In this document: piece by piece, positions 35,612 through 43,789 of the stretch
Layout: each line of letters opens with the position of its first letter
How positions within the stretch are numbered: the first letter of the stretch is position 1
NCBI GenBank assembly: GCA_949291555.1
Contig: CASEWE010000004.1
Location: 62,001-126,000 of the forward strand
DNA length: 64,000 nucleotides
From: an uncultured Bacteroidales bacterium
GTDB taxonomy: Bacteria; Bacteroidota; Bacteroidia; Bacteroidales; P3
Reading direction: 5' to 3'
Notes under the pieces: model-generated
Seen by the model: the letters and a program-made list of their open reading frames with translations, nothing else
Told to the model about the DNA's origin: nothing
Databases searched by the model: none
Translations under genes and position numbers: made by a program

Positions 35612-36796
35612 ATGAGGTTGTTTTGGAAATGCACGTTTTGTGCCGTTTCGGCCGCTGTTGCGGTTGCCTGCGGGCCCGTGGAGCCGGAAAAAGTGTTCGA
35701 GCCTTCGTATTTCGATCTGCCGGTTCCGGAGTATTTCCCCACGTTGACCAATGTGCCGGCTTCGAACCGCCTCTCCGAGGAAGGCGTCCGCTTAGGCCGG
35801 CATTTGTTTTACGACATCCGCCTTAGCGGAAGCTACCGGGCGGAGGGCATGCTTTCGTGCGCATCCTGCCATCGGCAGGAGAATGCTTTCGAATGCGGGC
35901 TCGACAACCCTCGACTCGATAACGGGCGTATGACCGGAGCGGCCGGCTTGCAGACCGCCCATGGCATGCTGCCCTTGATCAACATAGCCTTCAATACCCG
36001 TTGTTTCGGCTGGAACGGGGCCTTGGAATATCCGGAATCCAACCTTGAAACCCTTATCGCCAGGACTTTGGTCGATTCTACCGAATTTGCAGGAACGGAG
36101 CAGGCCATCGAACAGCGGATAGCGGGCATCCCTTTCTACCCGCCTTTGTTCCAGGAGGCTTTCGGCAGCAGCGAAGTCACTTTCGACCGCATTGTTTCCG
36201 CTATCGCCCAGTTCGTGCGCACCTTGGTTTCCTCCAACAGCAAGTTCGACCGTTACATGCGCGGGGAAGCGCAGCTTTCGCCCGAGGAGATGCGGGGTTA
36301 CGTCTTGTTCACCACCGAGGAAGGGGCCGATTGCTTCCATTGCCATGGCGGGGCAGGCAACGTCTTGTTTTCCACCTACGACATCCTGGTCAACGGCCTC
36401 GATCCGCAGGAAGCCTTTACCGACCCCTACGACCGCTATTCGGTAACGGGCGACCCCATGGACAAAGGGGCTTACCGCATTCCTACCTTGCGCAACATAG
36501 CCTATACGGCACCCTATATGCACGATGGGCGGTTTTCCACGCTCGGCGAGGTGATAGACCAGTATAGCGAGAATGTTTTCCATTCCCCGTACATCAGCCC
36601 GTTGATGCACCATGTGAACGACAACGGCGTGCAGCTGACGGCCTCCGAAAAACAATGCCTGGAGGCTTTCTTGCTGTGCCTGAGCGATGAAGAATTTATC
36701 CGGAATCCCGATTTTTCCAATCCTTTCGTGCAGGACACGGTTCCGGCGCAGGCGCAGGTTCAAGCGGGGAAGGGCGTGCCGGGAAGCCGGCCTTGA
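35612..36796 (+). CDS. Di-haem cytochrome c peroxidase / MbnH-MauG-like protein
   Basis: An exported di-haem protein of 394 residues, probably a lipoprotein (Cys20). It has two c-haem sites, CASCH (83-87) and CFHCH (241-245), and the conserved peroxidase stretches VRLGRHLFYD, SCASCHRQENAFE, GKG/DKGAYRIPTLRNIAYTAPYMHDGRF. It begins 8 bases after the MbnP-like gene. The family includes bacterial cytochrome c peroxidases, MauG and MbnH; the partner gene favours the MbnH-like role of oxidising the MbnP-like protein, though a classic peroxidase role is possible. Cytochrome c maturation genes are not in the window. Confidence 0.85.
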   Translation: MRLFWKCTFCAVSAAVAVACGPVEPEKVFEPSYFDLPVPEYFPTLTNVPASNRLSEEGVRLGRHLFYDIRLSGSYRAEGMLSCASCHRQENAFECGLDNPRLDNGRMTGAAGLQTAHGMLPLINIAFNTRCFGWNGALEYPESNLETLIARTLVDSTEFAGTEQAIEQRIAGIPFYPPLFQEAFGSSEVTFDRIVSAIAQFVRTLVSSNSKFDRYMRGEAQLSPEEMRGYVLFTTEEGADCFHCHGGAGNVLFSTYDILVNGLDPQEAFTDPYDRYSVTGDPMDKGAYRIPTLRNIAYTAPYMHDGRFSTLGEVIDQYSENVFHSPYISPLMHHVNDNGVQLTASEKQCLEAFLLCLSDEEFIRNPDFSNPFVQDTVPAQAQVQAGKGVPGSRP

Positions 36797-36806
36797 TTTT
36801 GGTTGT

Positions 36807-38723
36807 ATGAATTACCTTTCTATTGAGAATTTAGGAAAAACCTACGGGGAAAAAGAGCTTTTCTCCGACCTTGGCTTCGGGATCGAAAAAGGGGAAAAAG
36901 TGGCCTTGGTGGCCAAGAACGGGGCCGGGAAGACCACTTTGCTGAACATCATCATGGGCAAGGTGCTTCCGGATTCCGGGCAAGTGACGCTCCGCAAAGG
37001 CATCCGGGTGGATTTCCTGCCGCAGAACCCGGTTTTCGATCCGGACCAGGACGTGATGGATTTCATCTTTTCCGGAAACAACCCGGCTTTGGAGGTGGCC
37101 CGGCAATACGATCAGCTGCTCTGGAGAATGGAGAAGGAAAAGAGCGCTTCGTTGCAGGCGGCCTTGGATGATTTGTCCTTGAAGATGGATCAATTGCAGG
37201 CTTGGAACATGGAGGAAAGGATAAAAGAAGTCCTTTTCCGTCTCGAATTGCCCCGGGTGGAACAGAAAATGGGCCAGCTTTCGGGCGGGCAGCAGAAAAA
37301 AGCCGCTTTGGCCCGGGTCCTGCTCGAACGGGCCGACCTCCTTCTCATGGACGAGCCGACTAACCACCTGGACTTGGAAATGACCGAATGGCTGGAAGAA
37401 TTCCTTAGCCGGGACAGCCTTTCCTTGCTCTTGGTCACGCACGACCGCGCTTTCCTCGATCGCGTATGCAGCCGCATCATCGAAATAGACCAAGGCCATG
37501 CTTTCGCCTACCAGGGTTCTTTTGCCTATTTCCTTGAAAAGAAAGCCGAACGCGCGGAGAAGGAGCGGGCGGAAGTGGAAAAAGCCCGGAACCTCTACCG
37601 CCGGGAACTGGAATGGATGCGCAGGATGCCTTCGGCCCGGGGCACCAAGGCGAAAGCCCGCAAGGATGCTTTCGAGGAAGTGAAAGCGAAAGCCTTGCGC
37701 AAAACCGAAACGCAGGTTCCCGAGCTGCGGGTGGAAGGAAGCCGGCTGGGAAAGAAAATCGTGGAGGTGTACAATCTTTGCAAAAGCTATGACGGAAAGA
37801 AAGTGGTAGACGACTTTTCCTACACGTTCAAGCGCGGGGAGAAAATCGGCATCGTGGGCCCGAACGGGGTCGGGAAGTCCACTTTTCTCGATCTGCTCAC
37901 CGGGAAGGCGAAACCCGATTCCGGCCGGGTGGTGCTGGGGCAGACCGTGCAATTCGGCTATTATGCCCAGGCCGGAATGGAAGGCAAGGAAGACAAGCGG
38001 GTAATCGATATTGTCCGCGAGACGGCCGAAGTGGTGCGCATGCAAGACGGCCGGGAGGTTTCCGCGTCCCAGTTCCTGCAATATTTCCAGTTCAGCCCCT
38101 CGACCCAGTACAATTATTTTTCGAACCTGAGCGGCGGCGAGCGGCGGCGCCTTTACCTGCTCAAGACGCTTATGTCCAATCCCAACTTCCTTGTATTGGA
38201 CGAGCCGACCAACGACATGGATCTCCATACCTTGATGCTGATAGAGGATTTTCTCCGCCATTACCAAGGCTGCCTGCTCATGGTGAGCCACGACAGGAGT
38301 TTCCTGGAACACCTGGCCGATCATATTTTCGTTTTCGAAGGGAACGGGAAGGTGAAAGACTGGTACGGCACGTACGCCCAGTACAAGGAGGCCCGTCAGC
38401 GGAAAGAGCGGGAACAGAAGGAAGGAAGCCGTCAAGCGGGCGAAGCCAGGGGGGCTTCCCGGCTTTCGCGGACGCAGGAGAGCGGAGACCGGGCGCCTTC
38501 CAGGCAGAGAGCCACGTACAAGCAGAAGAAGGAGTATGAGGAACTCAATGCCCGGATTCCCCTTTTGGAGGCGGAAAAGAAGGCCTTGGAAGAAATTCTT
38601 TCGGGCAAGGAGAGCGACCCGGAAAAGATAAGCCAGGCTTCGGCCCGCATGGCCCGGATCCTGGAAGACTTGTCGGGGGCCGAAGACCGCTGGCTGGAAC
38701 TGTCGGAAATCGTGGAGGGTTGA
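36807..38723 (+). CDS. ABC-F family ATPase (Uup-like)
   Basis: Soluble protein with two ABC ATPase domains and no membrane part; the family acts on ribosomes or DNA. The 638-residue protein has Walker A motifs AKNGAGKTTL (36-45) and GPNGVGKSTF, signatures SGGQQKKAALARVLL and SGGERRRLYLLKTLM, and Walker B LLLMDEPTNHLD and LVLDEPTNDMD. A charged inter-domain linker and a C-terminal coiled coil of about 70 residues resemble Uup. The ATG at 36807 follows mbnH by 10 bases, and menG overlaps or abuts its stop, so all four genes may be one operon. Confidence 0.88.
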   Translation: MNYLSIENLGKTYGEKELFSDLGFGIEKGEKVALVAKNGAGKTTLLNIIMGKVLPDSGQVTLRKGIRVDFLPQNPVFDPDQDVMDFIFSGNNPALEVARQYDQLLWRMEKEKSASLQAALDDLSLKMDQLQAWNMEERIKEVLFRLELPRVEQKMGQLSGGQQKKAALARVLLERADLLLMDEPTNHLDLEMTEWLEEFLSRDSLSLLLVTHDRAFLDRVCSRIIEIDQGHAFAYQGSFAYFLEKKAERAEKERAEVEKARNLYRRELEWMRRMPSARGTKAKARKDAFEEVKAKALRKTETQVPELRVEGSRLGKKIVEVYNLCKSYDGKKVVDDFSYTFKRGEKIGIVGPNGVGKSTFLDLLTGKAKPDSGRVVLGQTVQFGYYAQAGMEGKEDKRVIDIVRETAEVVRMQDGREVSASQFLQYFQFSPSTQYNYFSNLSGGERRRLYLLKTLMSNPNFLVLDEPTNDMDLHTLMLIEDFLRHYQGCLLMVSHDRSFLEHLADHIFVFEGNGKVKDWYGTYAQYKEARQRKEREQKEGSRQAGEARGASRLSRTQESGDRAPSRQRATYKQKKEYEELNARIPLLEAEKKALEEILSGKESDPEKISQASARMARILEDLSGAEDRWLELSEIVEG

Positions 38724-38725
38724 GC

Positions 38726-39472
38726 ATGGCCGAAAGAGAAAAAGCCCGGGCGTTGTTCAACCGGATCGCAGGCCATTACGACCTGCTCAATCATCTGTTG
38801 TCGTTCCGGATCGATAAATATTGGCGCAAGCGCGCCATGAAAAGGCTCGACCCCGCCTGCAAGGCTCGATTCCTCGATGTGGCATGCGGCACGGCCGACT
38901 TCTCGATAGCGGCTATCCGCGCAGGGGTGCAGCAGGTAACGGGGGTGGACATTTCCGAAGGGATGCTGGAACTGGGCCGGGAAAAGATAGCCCGCTGCGG
39001 CTTGTCGGAGCGGGTCAGGCTTGAAGAAGGCGCTTGCGAGGAACTGGTTTTTCCACGGGAAAGCTTTTCATCGGCCGGCATTGCTTTCGGAATCCGCAAT
39101 TTCGAAAACCGGGAAAAAGCCTTGCGGGAAATTTTCCGCGTCCTCGAACCGGGAGGGCAGCTTGTCATTTTGGAATTTTCCTTGCCGGGGCGTTTCCCGG
39201 TGAAGCAACTCTATCATTTTTATTTCTACCGTCTTCTGCCTTGGATAGGCGGCTTGGTGTCGGGCAACAAGGAAGCCTATGCCTATCTGCCTGAAAGCGT
39301 TTCCCGTTTCCCTTCTCCGGAAATATTCGCCGGGATGCTCCGCGAGGCAGGATTTTCCGATTGCGCCGCAAAGCGGATGAGTTTCGGGATCGCGGTGCTC
39401 TATACGGCCCGGAAACCGCTTGCTACCGATTCTTCTTGTCCTTTGGAAGCGGATAGTGCCGGGAAATCGTGA
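38726..39472 (+). CDS. menG: Demethylmenaquinone methyltransferase MenG (UbiE family)
   Basis: SAM-dependent enzyme for the last step of menaquinone synthesis. From the ATG at 38726 it has 248 residues, and starts MAEREKARALFNRIAGHYDL. The SAM site is FLDVACGTADFSIAAI. GIAFGIRNFENREKALREI and FSLPGRFPVKQLYHFYFYRLLPWIGG are UbiE/MenG signatures. A polar tail of about 20 residues extends past the usual end. It is convergent with menA, and the ABC-F stop lies within a few bases of its start. Confidence 0.94.
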   Translation: MAEREKARALFNRIAGHYDLLNHLLSFRIDKYWRKRAMKRLDPACKARFLDVACGTADFSIAAIRAGVQQVTGVDISEGMLELGREKIARCGLSERVRLEEGACEELVFPRESFSSAGIAFGIRNFENREKALREIFRVLEPGGQLVILEFSLPGRFPVKQLYHFYFYRLLPWIGGLVSGNKEAYAYLPESVSRFPSPEIFAGMLREAGFSDCAAKRMSFGIAVLYTARKPLATDSSCPLEADSAGKS

Positions 39473-39631
39473 CCTTTCCGCATTGCACAGGGCTGTCTTT
39501 CCACGATTTCCCATGAACCGGAGGGAACCTCGGCGGGACGGCCCTGTTGCCGAAAACGGGAAGCTGGGAGGGCGCATTCCTTTCCGGCGGCAGCCGATGC
39601 CGGGAAGGTTTCTCCTTATGGGAAAAAGATG

Positions 39632-40549
39632 TCAGCAGGATGCCCCGGCAACCATTCCCGCCGCGGCAAGGAAGCAAAAGAGCAGGGTAGAGAGCGAAAG
39701 CTGCTTCAATTGAGGGTCCAGTTCCCTTCCTTGTCCGGCGGCTATGCGGCGCAAGTGCGCGATGGAGAGCGGCAGGCAGGCTGCGTAAAGGAAGTTCCAA
39801 GGGGAAGAGAACGTAAGAAGCGTATGCGCCAGCATGCAAGCCCAGCCGCCGGAAATGAGGAAAAAGTGGTAGCGCTTGGCCCGTTTCAGGCCGATTTTCA
39901 CGGCAAGCGTGCGCTTTCCGAAAAGGGCATCGTTTTCGATGTCCCGCATGTTGTTCACGTTCAGCACGCCGGTAATGAACAGCCCGGCGGAGGATGCCGG
40001 CAACAGGCAGGAAAGCAGGCCGGAAAAATCGGGACAGAGGAGGAAATAAGCGCCGCAAGTGCTCAAAAGCCCGAAAAACAGGAAAACCGAGAGATCGCCC
40101 CATCCCCGGTAGCCGTAGGGCTTTCGTCCGAGGGTGTAGGTCAGCGCGGCGGCAAGCGCGACCGCCCCGGCGCACAAGAGCGAAAGGGCTTCTTGGCTCC
40201 ATAGGCTTCCGAAAGCCTCGTAGACCAGCAGGATTCCGCTGGCCACGGAAGCCAAGGCGAAAAAAGCTATGAGCCGGTAATAGGTGGCAGGGGTGAACAC
40301 GTCCTCCTGAAGGGCCAGGGCAGGGCCGAGGCGGTTTTCGTTGTCGGTGCCTTTGAGCCCGTCGCCCAGTTCATTGGCAATATTGCAAAGGATTTGCAGC
40401 AACAGGGTCGTAAGGAGCGCAAGGATGAAAACCGGCCAGGAAAAAGCGCACTGGGCACGGGCGATGCCGCTCCCGACCAGGATGCCCGAAACCGAAAGCG
40501 GCAGCGTCCGGGGGCGAAGTGTCCGGATGTAATATCCTATCTTTTCCAT
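39632..40549 (-). CDS. menA: 1,4-dihydroxy-2-naphthoate polyprenyltransferase MenA
   Basis: Membrane enzyme that prenylates DHNA, the step before MenG. From the ATG at 40549 it has 305 residues and starts MEKIGYYIRTLRPRTLPLSV. The first Asp-rich motif lies at 56-69 (NIANELGDGLKGTD) and the second at 199-207 (NNMRDIEND), followed by KRTLAVKIG. About eight to nine helices are seen. The frame stays open upstream to 40828 but this crosses the bamD promoter and is not coding. The intergenic space to menG (159 bases) shows no clear terminator. Confidence 0.95.
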   Translation of the reverse strand: MEKIGYYIRTLRPRTLPLSVSGILVGSGIARAQCAFSWPVFILALLTTLLLQILCNIANELGDGLKGTDNENRLGPALALQEDVFTPATYYRLIAFFALASVASGILLVYEAFGSLWSQEALSLLCAGAVALAAALTYTLGRKPYGYRGWGDLSVFLFFGLLSTCGAYFLLCPDFSGLLSCLLPASSAGLFITGVLNVNNMRDIENDALFGKRTLAVKIGLKRAKRYHFFLISGGWACMLAHTLLTFSSPWNFLYAACLPLSIAHLRRIAAGQGRELDPQLKQLSLSTLLFCFLAAAGMVAGASC

Positions 40550-40655
40550 TTCAGTCAATTTGATGGGATTCGCAGGTCTTCCCGCCAAGGGATTCCAAGC
40601 GCAGGCATGGCCCGATGGCCCGGCAGCGGTGCGAACCGGCGCGCGAATGCCGGCG

Positions 40656-40684
40656 CGAATATAAGAATAAGAATCTGTTTCAAA
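40656..40684 (-). promoter_or_regulatory. Promoter for menA
   Basis: On the minus strand TTTG (40684-40681) is followed after 17 bases by TATATTCG (40663-40656), one mismatch from TAnnTTTG. The leader to the ATG at 40549 would be about 100 bases. Confidence 0.45.
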
Positions 40685-40770
40685 ACCGGTGTCCGGGAAA
40701 CGGGAAAGCCGGGGCTGGCGGCCCGGGGAAAAGCACCGGCATTCGCCCCGAAAAAGAAAAACCGGGCAGC

Positions 40771-40802
40771 TTGCATACTTTCCTATCTTCTTCGTATCTT
40801 CG
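40771..40802 (+). promoter_or_regulatory. Promoter for bamD
   Basis: TTG at 40771-40773 is followed 21 bases later by TATCTTCG (40795-40802), one mismatch from TAnnTTTG. It ends 4 bases before the bamD ATG, which would make the leader almost nil. A second candidate box, TATCTTCT at 40784-40791, would leave about 10 bases. Confidence 0.4.
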
Positions 40803-40806
40803 CACG

Positions 40807-41610
40807 ATGTTTTGCAAACGCGCCACATACCTTGCCTTTTTGCTGGCCATGTCCGTATTCCTTTCGGGGTGCGCCTACCAGAAGGAATACAACAAAGTCT
40901 ATAACCAAGGCACGGTGGAAGAAAAATACGATTTTGCGGTAAGAGCCTACGACAAGCAGGATTACCGCAAGTCCATCATCCTTTTCGAAGAACTTTTGCC
41001 CTTGTTCCGCGGCAAGGATGCCTTGGAAGGAATCCTTTACAATCTGGCTTACGCGTATTTCTACGACAAGGACTATTTCATGTCGGCCTATTATTTCCGC
41101 CTCCTTTCCCGGCAATTCCCGAACGGCAGCCATGTGGAGCAGGCCACTTACATGTCGGCCTACTGCAAGGCCCTCGAGTCGCCCGACTACCGCTTGGATC
41201 AGACGGCCACGAAGGAGGCTATCAAGCAGCTGCAGCTCTACATCAATTATTACCCCGACAGCCGGAGGGCGGAAGAGGCCGGGCGCCTTATCGGGGAGAT
41301 GCGCCAGAAGCTGGCGATGAAGGCTTTCCACATTGCCGGCATGTATTACAAGCGCAATCTGTACAATGCCGCTGCCATCAGTTACCGGAATTTCCTGAAA
41401 GACTATCCCGAGTCGCCCGACCGGGAAGAAGCCATGTACCTGATGATCAAGAGCGGTTACCTTTATGCCAAGAATAGCATCCGGGCCATGCAGCCGGAAC
41501 GTTACCGCAAAGTGCTGGACGATTACGAATTGTTTTTGCGCATGTATTCCGGCTCGAAGTACCGGGAAGAAATAGAAGCGTTCGTGGAAGAAGCCCGGAA
41601 GCATGCCTGA
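40807..41610 (+). CDS. bamD: Outer-membrane assembly lipoprotein BamD
   Basis: Component of the BAM complex that inserts beta-barrel proteins into the outer membrane. The 267-residue protein has a signal peptide ending in the lipobox LSGC (Cys22) and then TPR-like repeats (YDFAVRAYDKQDYRKSIILFEELL, ILYNLAYAYFYDKDYFMSAYYFRLL, LYINYYPDSRRAEEAGRLIGEMR). The start is fixed by the signal peptide. In Bacteroidota bamD usually precedes rpoZ directly; here three reductase genes intervene. Confidence 0.93.
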   Translation: MFCKRATYLAFLLAMSVFLSGCAYQKEYNKVYNQGTVEEKYDFAVRAYDKQDYRKSIILFEELLPLFRGKDALEGILYNLAYAYFYDKDYFMSAYYFRLLSRQFPNGSHVEQATYMSAYCKALESPDYRLDQTATKEAIKQLQLYINYYPDSRRAEEAGRLIGEMRQKLAMKAFHIAGMYYKRNLYNAAAISYRNFLKDYPESPDREEAMYLMIKSGYLYAKNSIRAMQPERYRKVLDDYELFLRMYSGSKYREEIEAFVEEARKHA

Positions 41611-41694
41611 TCCGACGGCATCGGGGCCCGTTTTCCTGCCGGAGGCGCTTGCATCGCGGGGCCGGGTAAAAGCAGATTCATTCAATTCAAAGGC

Positions 41695-42471
41695 ATGCAC
41701 ATAGATCAGACCGATTTTTACCTTTTTCTTTGGATCATGAGCGCGGTAGCCTTGGTCGTGTTCGTGGCGCTGTACTTCGTCAAGGCCGGCTACGGGATCT
41801 TCCGCACCTCGGGCTGGGGCTGTTCCATCCCGAACAAATTGGCTTGGATCCTGATGGAAGCGCCTGTTTTCGTGGTGATGACCGTGATGTGGCTCAAAAG
41901 CGGGGTGGGGTTCGGCATGCCTCAGTTTTTCTTTTTCTTCTTGTTCCAATTGCATTATTTCCAGCGTTCGTTCATCTTCCCTTTGCTGATGAAAGGCCGT
42001 AGCCGCATGCCGCTTTCGGTCATGGCGATGGGCATCGTGTTCAATATCCTCAACGGCATGATGCAGGCGGGCGGCATTTTCTATTTCGCGCCGGAAGGCC
42101 TCTACGGGGAAGGAATCCGTTATCTGACTCATCCTCTCGCGCTTGCGGGCTTGTTCCTGTTTTTTGCCGGCATGGCCATCAACCTTAATTCCGATTACGT
42201 GATCCGGCATTTGCGGCAAGACGGGGACACCCGCCATTATTTGCCGCAAAAGGGTTTTTACCGTTATGTGACCTCGGCCAATTATTTCGGGGAAATCGTG
42301 GAATGGGCCGGTTTCGCCCTGCTTACCCAGTCCCCGGCCGCCTGGGTGTTCCTTTGGTGGACAGCCGCCAACCTGGTACCCCGGGCTTCGGCCATCAACC
42401 GCCACTACCGGGAAGAATTCGGCACGGAGGCCGTAGGGAAACGCAAACGCATATTCCCCTTCCTTTACTGA
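41695..42471 (+). CDS. Steroid 5-alpha-reductase family protein (candidate bile-acid 5AR)
   Basis: Integral membrane reductase of the SRD5A family (PF02544 type), 258 residues with about seven helices. It keeps the features of human SRD5A2: NKLAWILMEAPVF aligns with the region holding catalytic Glu57 (here Glu55), and LHYFQRSFIFPLLMKG with the region holding Tyr91 (here Tyr89). The C-terminal NADPH-binding half has YLPQKGFYRYVTSANYFGEI, EWAGFAL and LVPRASAINRHYREEF. It should reduce a 3-oxo-delta-4 steroid to the 5-alpha product. It starts 84 bases after bamD with no promoter box seen, so it may be read through from bamD. Substrate is inferred, not shown. Confidence 0.85.
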   Translation: MHIDQTDFYLFLWIMSAVALVVFVALYFVKAGYGIFRTSGWGCSIPNKLAWILMEAPVFVVMTVMWLKSGVGFGMPQFFFFFLFQLHYFQRSFIFPLLMKGRSRMPLSVMAMGIVFNILNGMMQAGGIFYFAPEGLYGEGIRYLTHPLALAGLFLFFAGMAINLNSDYVIRHLRQDGDTRHYLPQKGFYRYVTSANYFGEIVEWAGFALLTQSPAAWVFLWWTAANLVPRASAINRHYREEFGTEAVGKRKRIFPFLY

Positions 42472-42564
42472 GGCGCGCGACAGGCGTGCGCGAAACTTCC
42501 GCGGGCTTGTGCTTGCACCCGGAACAGCGGGAGAGCGGCATGTCCCTGCCTAAAAATAGCGTTT

Positions 42565-43788
42565 ATGGAATCGAAACTTTTCACGCCGGTGCGCATCGGC
42601 CCTTTGACCTTGCGCAACCGGGTTATCCGTTCGGCTGCTTTCGAAAGCATGTGCCCGGGCAACAAGCCTTCCGCGGAACTTGCCGCCTACCATACCTCGG
42701 TAGCGGCCGGGGGCGCGGGCATGACCACGGTGGCTTATGCGGCGGTCTGCCGGAGCGGGTTGTCTTTCGACCGGCAGTTGTGGATGCGGCCCGAGATAGT
42801 TCCGGGGCTCCGGGAGCTTACAGGCGCGATCCATGAAAACGGGGCAGCGGCCAGCATCCAGCTGGGGCATTGCGGAAACATGTCGCACCGCAAGATTTGC
42901 GGATGCAAGCCGGTGGGAGCCAGCAGCGGGTTCAACCTGTATTCCCCTACCTTCGTGCGCGGGTTGCGTGCCGCGGAGCTTCCGCAGATGGCCCGTTCTT
43001 TTGCCGATGCGGTCCGCTTGGCCCGCGATTCGGGCTTCGATGCCGTGGAAATCCATGCCGGGCACGGCTACCTGATAAGCCAGTTCCTTTCTCCTTCCAC
43101 CAACCACCGGAAAGACGAGTACGGCGGAAGCCTGCCCAACCGCATGCGTTTCATGGACCAGGTGATGGAAGCGGTGATGGAGGCTGCCGGGAACGATTTG
43201 GCGGTCATCGTGAAAATGAACATGCGCGACGGGTTCAAGGGCGGCATGGAAATCGAAGAGTCGCTGGAAGTGGCCCGCCGCCTGGAACATTGGGGCGCGC
43301 ACGCCTTGGTGCTTAGCGGCGGTTTCGTCAGCAAGGCGCCCATGTACGTGATGCGCGGGAAGATGCCGATCCGGACGATGACCTACTATATGGACAACTT
43401 CTGGCTCAAGACCGGGGTGAGGATGGCAGGAAACCTGATGATACGGCCGGTGCCGTTTTCCGAAGCCTATTTCCTTGAAGACGCGCTGGTATTCCGCTCC
43501 GCCTTGAAAATGCCGCTGATTTACGTGGGCGGGTTGGTCTCCCGCGCCAAGATAGACGAAGTCCTCGACCACGGCTTCGAAGCGGTGCAGATGGGGCGGG
43601 CCTTGCTCCGCGAACCGGATTTCGTGAACCGGATGCGCCGGGAAGCGGATGCCCGTTGCGACTGCCGGCACAGCAATTACTGCATCGCCCGCATGTATAC
43701 GCTCGACATGGCGTGCCACCAGCGGCTCGGCGAAGAGTTGCCGGCTTGCTTGCAGAAGGAAATCGACAAATTGGAAAAACAGGGTTGA
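42565..43788 (+). CDS. Old Yellow Enzyme-family flavin reductase (candidate steroid 5-beta-reductase)
   Basis: FMN-dependent ene-reductase of 407 residues, related to the barrel domain of BaiCD/BaiH and 2,4-dienoyl-CoA reductase but without their C-terminal FAD/NAD domains. It starts LFTPVRIGPLTLRNRVIRSA, has the catalytic HxxH-type pair in EIHAGHGYLISQFLSPSTN (His164, His167), then YGGSLPNRMRF and the phosphate loop VGGLVSRAKI...GRALLREPD. The C-terminal Fe-S motif reads CDCRHSNYC..., with a Ser at 370 where relatives have Cys. The adjoining SRD5A-like and SDR genes suggest it reduces the delta-4 bond of 3-oxo steroids to the 5-beta form. Confidence 0.8.
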   Translation: MESKLFTPVRIGPLTLRNRVIRSAAFESMCPGNKPSAELAAYHTSVAAGGAGMTTVAYAAVCRSGLSFDRQLWMRPEIVPGLRELTGAIHENGAAASIQLGHCGNMSHRKICGCKPVGASSGFNLYSPTFVRGLRAAELPQMARSFADAVRLARDSGFDAVEIHAGHGYLISQFLSPSTNHRKDEYGGSLPNRMRFMDQVMEAVMEAAGNDLAVIVKMNMRDGFKGGMEIEESLEVARRLEHWGAHALVLSGGFVSKAPMYVMRGKMPIRTMTYYMDNFWLKTGVRMAGNLMIRPVPFSEAYFLEDALVFRSALKMPLIYVGGLVSRAKIDEVLDHGFEAVQMGRALLREPDFVNRMRREADARCDCRHSNYCIARMYTLDMACHQRLGEELPACLQKEIDKLEKQG

Positions 43789-43789
43789 A

